Shown one piece after another: positions 8,659 through 16,764 of a DNA stretch of 44,905 bases. This DNA is from an uncultured Gammaproteobacteria bacterium. GTDB lineage: Bacteria > Pseudomonadota > Gammaproteobacteria > Enterobacterales > Psychrobiaceae. Position 1 is the stretch's first letter. Every line of letters begins with the position of its first letter. Where the stretch lies: contig CAKZQF010000224.1 in NCBI GenBank assembly GCA_937139475.1, positions 1 to 44,905 of the forward strand, written 5' to 3'. Both the position numbers and the translations under genes were made by a program. Under the pieces are notes generated by a model that was not told the origin of the DNA, did no database searches, and saw nothing but the letters and a program-made list of their open reading frames with translations.

Positions 8659-11535
8659 TTATTGCTGAACGAAGTTTCCGCCCCAGATTTCGCCATCGCT
8701 GCCGGTTAAGCGCACCATATCGCTAACAGGGAAGTCTGATTGCTCTGAGTAAACCTTCATTACTAAGGTTGAGCCAACAGTGCCTTTGGTGCCATTAACG
8801 GCGGTGAGCGCCATGGTGTCACGTAACTCAAAGCCGGTTTCTGGATCATCAAGGTAAACAATTAGGTAGCTATTGCCATTAACTGTTTCGATATACCATT
8901 CAAAGTTAACAATTTCTCCGGCATTGTCGTTAAAGATACCGGTATTTGGGCTTGCCTCTGTTGCATCGCCATCATCATTGAAGGTATTGGTTTCTCCATC
9001 ATCATTGAAGGATTTACCAGCAAAATCAGCCGCAACGATAGGTAGGGCGCCACCACAATCAGCAACTACAGCCTCATAGTTGGTGAATGATTCAAAGCTC
9101 GTTGGCATATCAGTTAAGTCATCCCAGCCTGTCTCAAAGCTACATACATAGCCAGTTGGCTCAACGGGTGGAGGCGGCTCAACCGGTGGCGGTGTCGTGC
9201 CGCCAAACGGGATATGTTTACGGTAATCCGTTGAATGGATTTGCCCAGTCATTACATCGATAGCGTAAATGCGAACGACAAACTCGTAGCCTTGACCGAA
9301 ATCGAAGTTAGGATTGGTAAACAACTCAGAGTTTAGTACCGACGAGTCAACAGTAACACTGGTGTCTGATACAGAAAGAGCTTCTTCCCAGTATTGGCTG
9401 TAGTTGCCTGGTTCACCACTAAATTCAACGAGGATCTCATCAATTTGAGTGCCCTCTTGCAGTGTCCATTCGACGGTTAGATCTTGCCCGTCAGGCCAGG
9501 TTGCAATGCTATTTACTGCGGCGATTGTATCCGCGCTAGCAGTTGGGTATAAGCCCACCAGCGATGGCGCATAGTCGATTACTGAATGATAAGTTCTAAC
9601 GATATCACCAGTTACAGCAGGCGCCGCAGGGACAGTTAAATCAAGCTCAGCGGTATACAAGTTATATTCAATGATATCGCCAGCTTCAAATACACTAGCG
9701 TCAAGATCCCCAGCTTGTGAACCAAACCCAGCATAGTCACCGTGATACTGTTGCGTGCCGTTGTTATAAACGCTTAGCTCTGAAACAGAATACTCCGGAA
9801 CCCCCATATAGATGGTTGCTTTAACTGTTGTGCCATCCGTACCATCAATTACATTCACCGTTGCCGATTGAATTGGTGCGCCATCGGTACCATTGTTGGT
9901 AAAGTTTTCATCAGAAATATATACATTGATACCACAAGAGCCTTCGTACTCATCACTCGGATCGTACTCGTTACAATGGAAGTGCAGTTCATTGATATCA
10001 ACAATGCGCTGATTACCGCGCAGCTGCCAGCCTAATGTATCGTCCTTTGCTACAAGCCAGCTCTCAGTCTCAGGGTCAACCACGCCATCAAATACGGCAT
10101 TGAATTTAACTGTTGCTGTTTTATTGGTGATGTCGATGTCTTCAACGGAAACACTGGCAAAGCTAATGCCTACCATGCTTGGGTCGGTGGTGATATCAGT
10201 TAGAAATTCTGCAAGCGTTTCATCGCCATCGACAAAGTCGCTAGAAAACAAACCAGAGATGTCATCGCTTGAAGGTAAACCAGCAGCATAAGCAGCTGAG
10301 AAACTATTAAATAAGTCAGCAATTGCAATGGTGTCAGATACTGTTGTGGTTAACTTTTCAGCATCAACTGTTAAGCTCGCTTCATTATCATCGGTCGCCG
10401 TTACATCATCAGTAATTGACGTGCCGTCAATTAGATTAGTAATGGTCACAATGTTTTGAGCTGTACTTTCAATTTGAATGACATCCAATGCAGCATCCAA
10501 TCCTGAATGGTCAGCACTAAAGCTAGTGTTCAGTAAATCAATAGCAGTACCAACACCTAGTGCGTCAAACACATCTTGTAGTTTTTCTTGTAGCGCGTTT
10601 TCTTGCGCCGCCAACTCCGCCGGCTCGATGCTGGTTGTGTTAGTCGATTCAAAGAAACTTGCAGCCACTTGCTGCGCGGCGTTTGCAACAATCAAATCGG
10701 TAAATGGTGTGATATTAACTGACGTATCAGCGGTTGCTGATTCAGCATAAGAATGTAGTTGATAGTTTTTGCCACCAACCGTACCTTGAGCACGTAAACG
10801 ATAAGGTGCGGTTAAACCCGTTACGTCTACTTCATAGCTGCCATCAGCTTCAATGAGTTGTGATTTTTGGTTACCTAATGCTCCTTTAACCGTAACCGTA
10901 CCGATTATTGCGGCACCTGCCGCTGCTGTTCCGCTTAACTTTGGTGCCGCTACAGTGACGGTGCGCGTTTGGGAATGTTCGTTGCCTGAGGCATCAATAC
11001 TGCTATAGGTAATAACATAATCACCCAATGTGCTGCTATCGACACTACCACTACTTGTGACATCAATACTGCCATCTACAGCATCCGTTGCTGTTGCGCT
11101 TGGGTCAACAAAGTCTTGCCCAAGATAGATGGTCACCGCAGCATCACCCGTTAAGGTAACAACAGGGCTTGTTGTATCGACGACATCTACCGTCCTCGTT
11201 GCTGTATTTTGATTGCCGGCAGCATCTGTTGCGGTGTAGGTTATGGTATAAGTACCTAGCGCCATGTTATCGACTGAACCAGAAGGCGTTGCAGTAACCG
11301 CACCGTCCGTATCGTCGTTCGCCGTAGCACCTTGCTCAGCATAGGTAGCACCATGCTCGATGGTGATGGCTGCTTCACCTGTCAGGGTAATAGTAGGTGG
11401 TGTTGTGTCGACAACGGGTAGAGGTTCTTCAGCCTTATCACTGCCACACCCTGAGAGGGATAAGAGAAGAAATAGCCCTGAAAGAGAGGCTTTTGGTGTG
11501 CTCCCTTTTAGGTAATTATTTTTCAATTCAAACAT
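8659..11535 (-). CDS. Large surface/periplasmic lipoprotein with tandem Ig-like (DUF5011-type) domains
   Basis: This is a 958-residue predicted lipoprotein. The signal sequence ends with the lipobox LSGC, with Cys at about 31, followed by SDKAEE. Two DUF5011-type bacterial Ig-like repeats follow at about 42-118 and 119-198, each starting near DTTPPTITLTGEA or DTTSPVVTLTGDA and carrying YTITYTATDAAGN-like strands. A carboxypeptidase-regulatory-like segment is at about 200-265. Then come long acidic beta-rich regions, a Pro-rich linker (PPPVEPPPPVEP, about 790-801) and a distinct C-terminal domain. A short FNDDG repeat lies near 850-865. AAGGAAA precedes the ATG. No catalytic motif is recognised; adhesion or a cell-surface role is an inference. 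The gene upstream on the same strand is the membrane regulator at 11812-12705. Confidence 0.85.
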   Translation of the reverse strand: MFELKNNYLKGSTPKASLSGLFLLLSLSGCGSDKAEEPLPVVDTTPPTITLTGEAAITIEHGATYAEQGATANDDTDGAVTATPSGSVDNMALGTYTITYTATDAAGNQNTATRTVDVVDTTSPVVTLTGDAAVTIYLGQDFVDPSATATDAVDGSIDVTSSGSVDSSTLGDYVITYSSIDASGNEHSQTRTVTVAAPKLSGTAAAGAAIIGTVTVKGALGNQKSQLIEADGSYEVDVTGLTAPYRLRAQGTVGGKNYQLHSYAESATADTSVNITPFTDLIVANAAQQVAASFFESTNTTSIEPAELAAQENALQEKLQDVFDALGVGTAIDLLNTSFSADHSGLDAALDVIQIESTAQNIVTITNLIDGTSITDDVTATDDNEASLTVDAEKLTTTVSDTIAIADLFNSFSAAYAAGLPSSDDISGLFSSDFVDGDETLAEFLTDITTDPSMVGISFASVSVEDIDITNKTATVKFNAVFDGVVDPETESWLVAKDDTLGWQLRGNQRIVDINELHFHCNEYDPSDEYEGSCGINVYISDENFTNNGTDGAPIQSATVNVIDGTDGTTVKATIYMGVPEYSVSELSVYNNGTQQYHGDYAGFGSQAGDLDASVFEAGDIIEYNLYTAELDLTVPAAPAVTGDIVRTYHSVIDYAPSLVGLYPTASADTIAAVNSIATWPDGQDLTVEWTLQEGTQIDEILVEFSGEPGNYSQYWEEALSVSDTSVTVDSSVLNSELFTNPNFDFGQGYEFVVRIYAIDVMTGQIHSTDYRKHIPFGGTTPPPVEPPPPVEPTGYVCSFETGWDDLTDMPTSFESFTNYEAVVADCGGALPIVAADFAGKSFNDDGETNTFNDDGDATEASPNTGIFNDNAGEIVNFEWYIETVNGNSYLIVYLDDPETGFELRDTMALTAVNGTKGTVGSTLVMKVYSEQSDFPVSDMVRLTGSDGEIWGGNFVQQ

Positions 11536-11811
11536 CTGATGATTTCCTTTATATCTAGTAGAAATTTCCCAAAAAAACGCTAAGACGGCCTCACTAAAAA
11601 AGTAAGCCAGTTGGAAAAATTGACACTACGAACGTCAAAAAGTGATTGCCCGCAGATACGCCGCTATAAGCGAAAAATATTATCTACTACTTATAAATCA
11701 TTAACTTTGAAAGGTTTTGAAATCTTTTGAATTGAGAAAAAATGCACTTTTTGATGCAATATTGGCGAGTTTACATATGAAATATCATATTAAGCACGAC
11801 AAAATGCAATC
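11536..11811. promoter_or_regulatory. Upstream region of the lipoprotein gene with a small inverted repeat
   Basis: This 276-bp gap separates the lipoprotein gene from the same-strand regulator gene upstream. It is AT-rich and contains ATATGA (11775-11780) and TCATAT (11785-11790) separated by AATA. This could be an operator or part of the promoter region; the assignment is tentative. No other feature is evident. Confidence 0.3.
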
Positions 11812-12705
11812 TTAGTCAGTATTTTTACTTGCGGGGATAATTTCCTGAAGGCGCGCATAAAGTGACTGAGAGTCTACTAATACTCCCTGACCACCATGCG
11901 CTTCTATTTCACGCTGCAATGCATCAGTCGTATGCCAGGTGTAAAGCAAAAATGGGGTCTCTATTTTTAGCGTTCGCATCTGCTCTAATAGTTTTATCCC
12001 GGCTAAGCCATCATTGTGTCTGCCCATATCTGAGATGACGACCTCGTAATCATATAAAGACAACAGTCGTAATGCTTCTCGCGTGGTAGTGACCGGGTAC
12101 ACACCTATTTTGTTTTTCTCAAGGTGCTTATGCTCTTGCCCATTATTGGTGGGGTTATCATCTACCCATAGCACACGCGCAATAGTATTTTCTGGTTCAT
12201 TCACAATAAGTGAACTTGTTGAAAATGCGGTGTAAGCCCCCCATCCAACTAAAATAACCAACATCGCAATAGCGAATAATGTTGAGCGGGCCATATTGCC
12301 AATCTTCAATAGAGGGTTATATATACTCTGCGTTAACTCGGTAGAATTATCGACGGCAGGCTGATTGTGCTCAGGGGCGGGTGGATTATTTTGTAGCTGC
12401 TGCGCCAACTCTTTTTCTAAGCGATAACCTTTGCCATGGACAGTATAAATTAGCGGGCCCGTGTAGCCTGCTTTTTTGAATGCCTTACGCGTGTCTGAAA
12501 CCAACTTAGACAATGACCAGTCGCTAACCACGATGTCTTGCCAAATAGTCGTCATCAATTCTTGTTTGGTACATTCCGCAGGATAGGCAGCAATCAGCGC
12601 ATTAAACAAGGCATAAGCTCTCTCATCGATGGTAACGTCCTTTTCCGCAATCATTAGTTGTCTATTGGTAATATCCAAACTAAAATCCTTAAACTGATAC
12701 TCCAC
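11812..12705 (-). CDS. ToxR/CadC-like membrane winged-helix regulator with a C-terminal receiver-like domain
   Basis: This 297-aa protein starts with GTG, preceded by GGAGGAAA. Residues about 1-100 form an OmpR/CadC-type winged helix, with SDWSLSKLVSDTRKAFKKAG as the recognition region and IYTVHGKGYRL as the wing. A basic, polar linker follows, then one hydrophobic segment at about 140-160 (TLFAIAMLVILVGWGAY). The C-terminal part at about 170-295 resembles a receiver: VLWVDDNPTNN carries the acidic pair at about 179-180, VVISDMGRH carries a phospho-acceptor-like Asp at about 225, and LLYT lies at the Thr/Ser position. The conserved Lys region reads VLVDSQS, so Lys seems lost. One TM with Lys/Arg on its N-side predicts the receiver-like part outside the cytoplasm, which would be unusual. 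It may control the lipoprotein gene downstream. Confidence 0.82.
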   Translation of the reverse strand: MEYQFKDFSLDITNRQLMIAEKDVTIDERAYALFNALIAAYPAECTKQELMTTIWQDIVVSDWSLSKLVSDTRKAFKKAGYTGPLIYTVHGKGYRLEKELAQQLQNNPPAPEHNQPAVDNSTELTQSIYNPLLKIGNMARSTLFAIAMLVILVGWGAYTAFSTSSLIVNEPENTIARVLWVDDNPTNNGQEHKHLEKNKIGVYPVTTTREALRLLSLYDYEVVISDMGRHNDGLAGIKLLEQMRTLKIETPFLLYTWHTTDALQREIEAHGGQGVLVDSQSLYARLQEIIPASKNTD

Positions 12706-13104
12706 CGCTGCTTTTCCTCCATCTATAAGGCTTTAAAAAATCTACTTTATATTGCCAATTAATGCAGCGCACAGCAATAGTCTGAAAAGACATTTTGATA
12801 CCAATCTAGGTAAGTAACGGCTCTACTTTTTTACGAGAATAAATTGATTATGGCAAAGCGTTTATTTACGTATCTAGTTATTCTACATAGAAAATAAATA
12901 ACGCAGCCATCATCGGTTTAAACCGTAAAAAATGAGCAGGTATTTTGCTAGGTTGCTATGAGTACTTAATACACTATTTGGCTCACATACTGCAAAACCG
13001 CAAAAAAGCCTTACATAGTCATTGTTATAGGTTCAATAAAAGGCACCAATAAAGGTATGATGGTTAGGGAAATCACCTTCATCATATAAAAAGAGTATCG
13101 CTCA
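12706..13104. other. Divergent intergenic region between membrane regulator and first SDR gene
   Basis: This 399-bp AT-rich gap should hold promoters for the GTG-started regulator (minus) and the SDR/AraC block (plus). TATGAT near 13055 with TTCAAT 18 bp upstream is a weak promoter candidate for the SDR gene. The region also holds one end-like sequence of the MITE family at 12798-12815, listed separately. No terminator or small gene was recognised. Confidence 0.4.
12798..12815 (+). repeat. Solo terminal-repeat-like sequence related to the 40.4-kb MITE-like element
   Basis: The 18-mer ATACCAATCTAGGTAAGT matches both ends of the MITE-like element at 40362-40673: identical ATACCAATC, the same T as in the right end, and terminal AAGT. 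No inverted partner was found in this gap, so it may be a relic of an element or a shared regulatory or structural motif. Confidence 0.4.
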
Positions 13105-13926
13105 ATGTCAAAGGTCGCATTAATCACTGGCGCAAGTTCAGGCATCGGCAGAGCAACTGCAATTTTGCTCTCCCAGCAAGGGTTTAAGGTTTACGCCGGA
13201 ACCAGAGACACATCAAAATTTGTTACCGATTCAGACAACCTGCAGGTGATACTTCTTGATATAACCGATAATCAGAGCATCCAGGCAGCAATTCACTCCA
13301 TTTACAAAGCACACGGAAGAATTGATGTATTAGTTAATAATGCCGGTTATGCTTTAGTGTCAACGGTTGAAGAGGCAACAGAACAAGAAATGCTTGATCA
13401 GTTTAATGTTAATGTCTTTAGCATCTTTCGTTTGTGTAAAGCCGTAACACCAGTAATGAGAGAAAATAGCGCCGGTGTTATTATCAATGTCAGTTCATTT
13501 CTTGGAAAAATAGGCCTTCCTTTATTCTCTTTTTATAATTCAACTAAGTATGCCGTTGAGGGGATTACAGATTCACTTCGCTATGAGTTAAGTCCGTTCA
13601 ATATCAGAGTGCACTCCATTATGCCGGGATTTTTTAGCACTAATTTTGCAAAAGATAATCTGGTGACCAACTCATCGGTTAACAGTGATAGCACGCCATA
13701 TAGCGAACTTGTTGATCGGTTAATCCCTAATATATTGGAGCAAATTAATGATGGGAACGACGCTAATAGCGCTGCTCAGCTTGTGTTGAAAATCATCGAA
13801 GACGAATCGTCACCAGCGCGTGCCACTGTCGGAGATAAAGCAAGTAAATTTATTCCAATGAGGCGCGAATTGTCCGACGAAGATTTCGAACGTAGGGTCA
13901 GGGAGTACTATAACCTCAATGGATAG
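13105..13926 (+). CDS. Short-chain dehydrogenase/reductase (SDR family), copy 1
   Basis: NAD(P)-dependent classical SDR, 273 aa, cytoplasmic. The cofactor motif TGASSGIG is at about 8-15, NNAG at about 86-89, the catalytic Ser is in INVSSF at about 134, and the catalytic pair is Tyr/Lys in YNSTK at about 147-151. TRD after the second strand fits NADP preference, as an inference. The substrate is unknown. Its last 8 bp overlap the AraC-type regulator gene (13919). A paralog with nearly the same layout lies at 14941, which suggests local duplication around the regulator. The ribosome site AAGAG is modest. Confidence 0.92.
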   Translation: MSKVALITGASSGIGRATAILLSQQGFKVYAGTRDTSKFVTDSDNLQVILLDITDNQSIQAAIHSIYKAHGRIDVLVNNAGYALVSTVEEATEQEMLDQFNVNVFSIFRLCKAVTPVMRENSAGVIINVSSFLGKIGLPLFSFYNSTKYAVEGITDSLRYELSPFNIRVHSIMPGFFSTNFAKDNLVTNSSVNSDSTPYSELVDRLIPNILEQINDGNDANSAAQLVLKIIEDESSPARATVGDKASKFIPMRRELSDEDFERRVREYYNLNG

Positions 13927-14866
13927 CTTCTTTTTTAATATTACAGAAAGGTGTTACAAATTAACTGAGTTGTTCAATCTGAAAGAGCAGCATGTTAATC
14001 GGGTTGATATCTCCAACGGGCTGGTCTTTTTTGATATTTATCTCACCCTTTCTGAAGAAAGAGTACTTAAACTAAAAAATCTCGACAGAATGAATTTCAT
14101 CGTCTCTGTTCGTCAAGGTAACTGCCGGATAAAGGACAACCTGACAAATACTGATTTTAGATTAAGAGAGCACCAGACTTCTTTGTTTGCCACATCGCGA
14201 CAGGATATGGAAATAACAATTGAACATTCAAAGGCTTCTGAAATATTTATTCTTTTCATTGGCGATTTTTTTATTAAAAGGTACTTAAGTGATAACGCCA
14301 ATGAACCCGTTAACTTTTTATATGAAAAACTCCAAAAAGAAGTCTCTCTTGAGCTAATTGATCAAACCGCCACTGACGCATTAAGCCTCTATCTTATTGA
14401 TAAGCTAATCAACACAAAACATAGTAAAAAGATGAACAGTATTATCGGTGAACATCGAGCGATTGAATATATGATTCATCGTTTTTCACTGCTTGAATTC
14501 CCCATGCCTGAACAACATACCGATGAAGAAATTAAGATCGCCGGTGAGGCAAAAGCGATAATCCTGCAAAACTATAAAACGCCGCCCTCGGTTAAAGAGC
14601 TCGCCAGGCTTTGCGGCACCAATGACTTTAAGCTAAAAAAGTATTTCAAAAAGGTATACCAAACAACCATCTATGTTTACATTCAAAAACTTCGTTTAGA
14701 AAAAGCCAACTTACTGCTGCGTGAAAACCTACTGAGTGTGTCTGAAATCGCCAATGAAGTCGGCTACAAACATCAAGGTCACTTTAGCGCCATATTTTTT
14801 AAGGCTTACGGTGTCTATCCAAAGGACTTGAAAACTCCGCTTAGTGATAGACTAAAATCCCGCTAG
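13919..14866 (+). CDS. AraC-family transcriptional regulator (PchR-like)
   Basis: This is a 315-aa regulator. The N-terminal 200 residues are a probable sensing region without clear motifs. The C-terminal AraC double helix-turn-helix occupies about 220-310. The first HTH is SVKELARLCGTNDFKLKKYF; the second runs through LLSVSEIANEVGYKHQGHFS and then AIFFKAYGVYPKDLK. The CGTNDFKLKKYFKKVYQTT stretch resembles the PchR subgroup. Its ATG overlaps the stop of the first SDR by 8 bp, so the two are translated together. It most likely regulates the two flanking SDR genes, by context. Confidence 0.9.
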   Translation: MDSFFFNITERCYKLTELFNLKEQHVNRVDISNGLVFFDIYLTLSEERVLKLKNLDRMNFIVSVRQGNCRIKDNLTNTDFRLREHQTSLFATSRQDMEITIEHSKASEIFILFIGDFFIKRYLSDNANEPVNFLYEKLQKEVSLELIDQTATDALSLYLIDKLINTKHSKKMNSIIGEHRAIEYMIHRFSLLEFPMPEQHTDEEIKIAGEAKAIILQNYKTPPSVKELARLCGTNDFKLKKYFKKVYQTTIYVYIQKLRLEKANLLLRENLLSVSEIANEVGYKHQGHFSAIFFKAYGVYPKDLKTPLSDRLKSR

Positions 14867-14940
14867 TGATAAAAGCATATATTAAGCACTAATTAGCCAT
14901 AGTATTATTTCCTCAATGCAATCACTATCTAGGAAAGACT

Positions 14941-15756
14941 ATGACTAAAATCGTTTTAATCACTGGTGCAAGCTCAGGTATGGGTGAGATCACCGCACAT
15001 TTTTTAGCTCAAAATAACTACACGGTTTATGCAGGGACTCGAGACAAAAGCCTTAAAACACCGGAGATCCCAGGTGTTACCAATGTTTACCTTGATGTGT
15101 CCGACACACACTCAATGGAAGCAGCAGTAGAGTCTATTATTGCAAAAGAAAACAAAATTGATGTGTTAGTTAATAACGCAGGCTTTGGACTGTTATCGAC
15201 CGCAGAAGAAGCCAGTGATGAAGAGATTTTTCAGCAGTTTGATGTCAACGTGTTTGGTCTAATGAAAATGACCCGAACCGTCTTGCCTTATATGCGCAAA
15301 GCTAAGTCTGGTGTCATTATCAATATCAGTTCATTTCTTGGCAAGATGGGGCTGCCGCTCCTGTCTCATTACAACGCGAGCAAATATGCTGTTGAAGGAT
15401 TTGTCGATTCAATTCGCTTTGAGGTTGCCCCCTTTAATATACGCGTACACTCAATCCAATCAGGACTTTTCGGCACTAATTTCGTTAAGAAAGGCTTAGT
15501 GGCGAACGCAAAAACCACGAGCGAAAACTCACCTTACAAAGACTTGGTTGCTCACTTTGTTCCAGTTGTCGCCAAAGCCATTAATGAAGGCCCTCATCCT
15601 CAACCGATAGCAGACGCTGTAAAGGCTATAATTGAAGATGAAGAGTCACTTATCGCAATTCCTGTTGGCGGGGAAGCAACGACCTTCGTTCCGCTAAGAA
15701 AAGAATTATCCGATGAAGACTTCGAAGCAAAAGTTAAGCAAACTTTCGGCATTTAA
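14941..15756 (+). CDS. Short-chain dehydrogenase/reductase (SDR family), copy 2
   Basis: This 271-aa paralog of the 13105 SDR shares most of its sequence pattern: TGASSGMG cofactor loop, YAGTRD after the second strand, NNAGFGLLSTAEEA, Ser in INISSF, and the catalytic YNASK at about 146-150. The C-terminal LRKELSDEDFE also matches copy 1. AGGAAAG lies seven bases before the ATG. A 74-bp AT-rich spacer follows the AraC gene and may hold its own promoter. The cytochrome-oxidase-like genes start 47 bp downstream. Substrate unknown. Confidence 0.92.
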   Translation: MTKIVLITGASSGMGEITAHFLAQNNYTVYAGTRDKSLKTPEIPGVTNVYLDVSDTHSMEAAVESIIAKENKIDVLVNNAGFGLLSTAEEASDEEIFQQFDVNVFGLMKMTRTVLPYMRKAKSGVIINISSFLGKMGLPLLSHYNASKYAVEGFVDSIRFEVAPFNIRVHSIQSGLFGTNFVKKGLVANAKTTSENSPYKDLVAHFVPVVAKAINEGPHPQPIADAVKAIIEDEESLIAIPVGGEATTFVPLRKELSDEDFEAKVKQTFGI

Positions 15757-15802
15757 TTGAGCTGTTATTTTGTTAATTAATAAACGTTAACTGAAAGAGA
15801 AT

Positions 15803-16420
15803 ATGAAAAGTCATCCAATAAGCACTTCACTTGGCATTTTTCCAAAGTCATGGAGTGAAGACAAAGCAGGACGTATTCCCGGCAATATCCCCATCTGGGT
15901 GGGCATATTGTCAGAGCTTACTGAGTTCGGTATTTTCTTTGCCGCTTACTTCATTGCTAAGTTCTACTACCCTGAGATTTTTGCACAAGGCCCGCAAAGC
16001 CTGAATACCGCTCTAGGGGTCATCAATACCATTGTTTTGTTATCAAGTAGTTACTTTATGGCCAAGGCAATGAGCCATATTAGATTAGATAACAGGAAAA
16101 AGTGCGAACGATATTTGTGGCTGGCTGTTAGTTGTGGTGCGCTGTATTTATTGGTAAAGACGTGGGAATTTCATTGGAATAGTTTGCAAGGATATAGCAC
16201 CAGCACCAATGAATTCTTTACTGTTTATTACTATATGACATTTAACCATTTTCTCCATGTCGGCTGGGCTTCATGTGCAATTTTATGGGTCATCTTTAGG
16301 TTAAGGAAAGGTGCCTATTCTTCAGAAGAGAACTCAGGACTAGAAGCATTAGCAGTGTATTGGCACATGATAGATTTAATGTGGATACTTATTTTTCCAT
16401 TACTGTATGTACTTCGATAG
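15803..16420 (+). CDS. Haem-copper oxidase subunit III-like membrane protein (NorE-like)
   Basis: This is a 205-aa, five-helix membrane protein of the cytochrome c oxidase subunit III family. The N-terminal GRIPGNIPIWVGILSELTEF resembles NorE accessory proteins of nitric oxide reductase. Helices are seen at about 31-53, 69-88, 102-120, 143-165 and 182-203. Family residues include Glu in LSELTEFGIFF and His in FNHFLHVGW and VYWHMIDLMWI. It has no subunit I or II next to it. The next gene begins right at its stop codon. It may be a NorE-type accessory protein or a diverged oxidase subunit; I cannot decide from this window. Confidence 0.8.
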   Translation: MKSHPISTSLGIFPKSWSEDKAGRIPGNIPIWVGILSELTEFGIFFAAYFIAKFYYPEIFAQGPQSLNTALGVINTIVLLSSSYFMAKAMSHIRLDNRKKCERYLWLAVSCGALYLLVKTWEFHWNSLQGYSTSTNEFFTVYYYMTFNHFLHVGWASCAILWVIFRLRKGAYSSEENSGLEALAVYWHMIDLMWILIFPLLYVLR

Positions 16421-16429
16421 GTGATAACG

Positions 16430-16684
16430 ATGAAAAAATTTGGAAAGTTGGAATATTATCTAAGTGCACTGGTTGGCATCACCCTATTAAACACATTTTT
16501 AGGAGAGCGATTTGCATCGACCACCTTGGTCAGCATACTAATAGCGCTAACGGTTATTTATAAAGGTTTTGTTGTTATCGACCATTTCATGGAGCTAAAA
16601 GGCGCCAATCGAAATCTCCGGATGTTAATGCGCCTTTACTTCGTGCTATTTCCATCCTTGATTATTGTTAGCGCGTTTTACTAG
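16430..16684 (+). CDS. Small membrane protein, cytochrome c oxidase subunit IV-like (NorF-like)
   Basis: This is an 84-residue protein with about three hydrophobic helices (about 10-27, 32-50, 62-82), like prokaryotic COX4/NorF proteins that accompany subunit III/NorE. I chose ATG at 16430. A GTG directly after the previous stop is in frame, but AGGTG sits seven bases before the ATG and fits a ribosome site. VVIDHFMELKGANRNLRMLMRLYF is the conserved-looking core of the family. Pairing with the NorE-like gene strengthens both assignments. Confidence 0.72.
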   Translation: MKKFGKLEYYLSALVGITLLNTFLGERFASTTLVSILIALTVIYKGFVVIDHFMELKGANRNLRMLMRLYFVLFPSLIIVSAFY

Positions 16685-16716
16685 GCAATATTCAAGTTCA
16701 GTCGCTCCATTAAGCA

Positions 16717-16742
16717 AAAAAGTCGCCAACGGGCGACTTTTT
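16717..16742. terminator. Bidirectional terminator between NorF-like gene and aminopeptidase gene
   Basis: AAAAAGTCGCC (16717-16727) and GGCGACTTTTT (16732-16742) form a perfect 11-bp stem around AACG. A-run and T-run flank it on both strands, so it can end both convergent transcripts. Confidence 0.9.
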
Positions 16743-16764
16743 AATTTAACAAATGCGCAGTAAA

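Noticed and set aside
8978..9012. CRISPR-like short repeat
   Set aside because: Only two near-copies of about 16 bp inside a coding region giving FNDDG repeats; no spacers or cas genes.
16421..16423. GTG immediately after the NorE-like stop as the NorF-like start
   Set aside because: AGGTG is better placed as the ribosome site for the ATG at 16430.
15803..16684. Terminal cytochrome oxidase operon
   Set aside because: No subunit I, subunit II or haem/copper assembly genes are present; only NorE/NorF-like small subunits.
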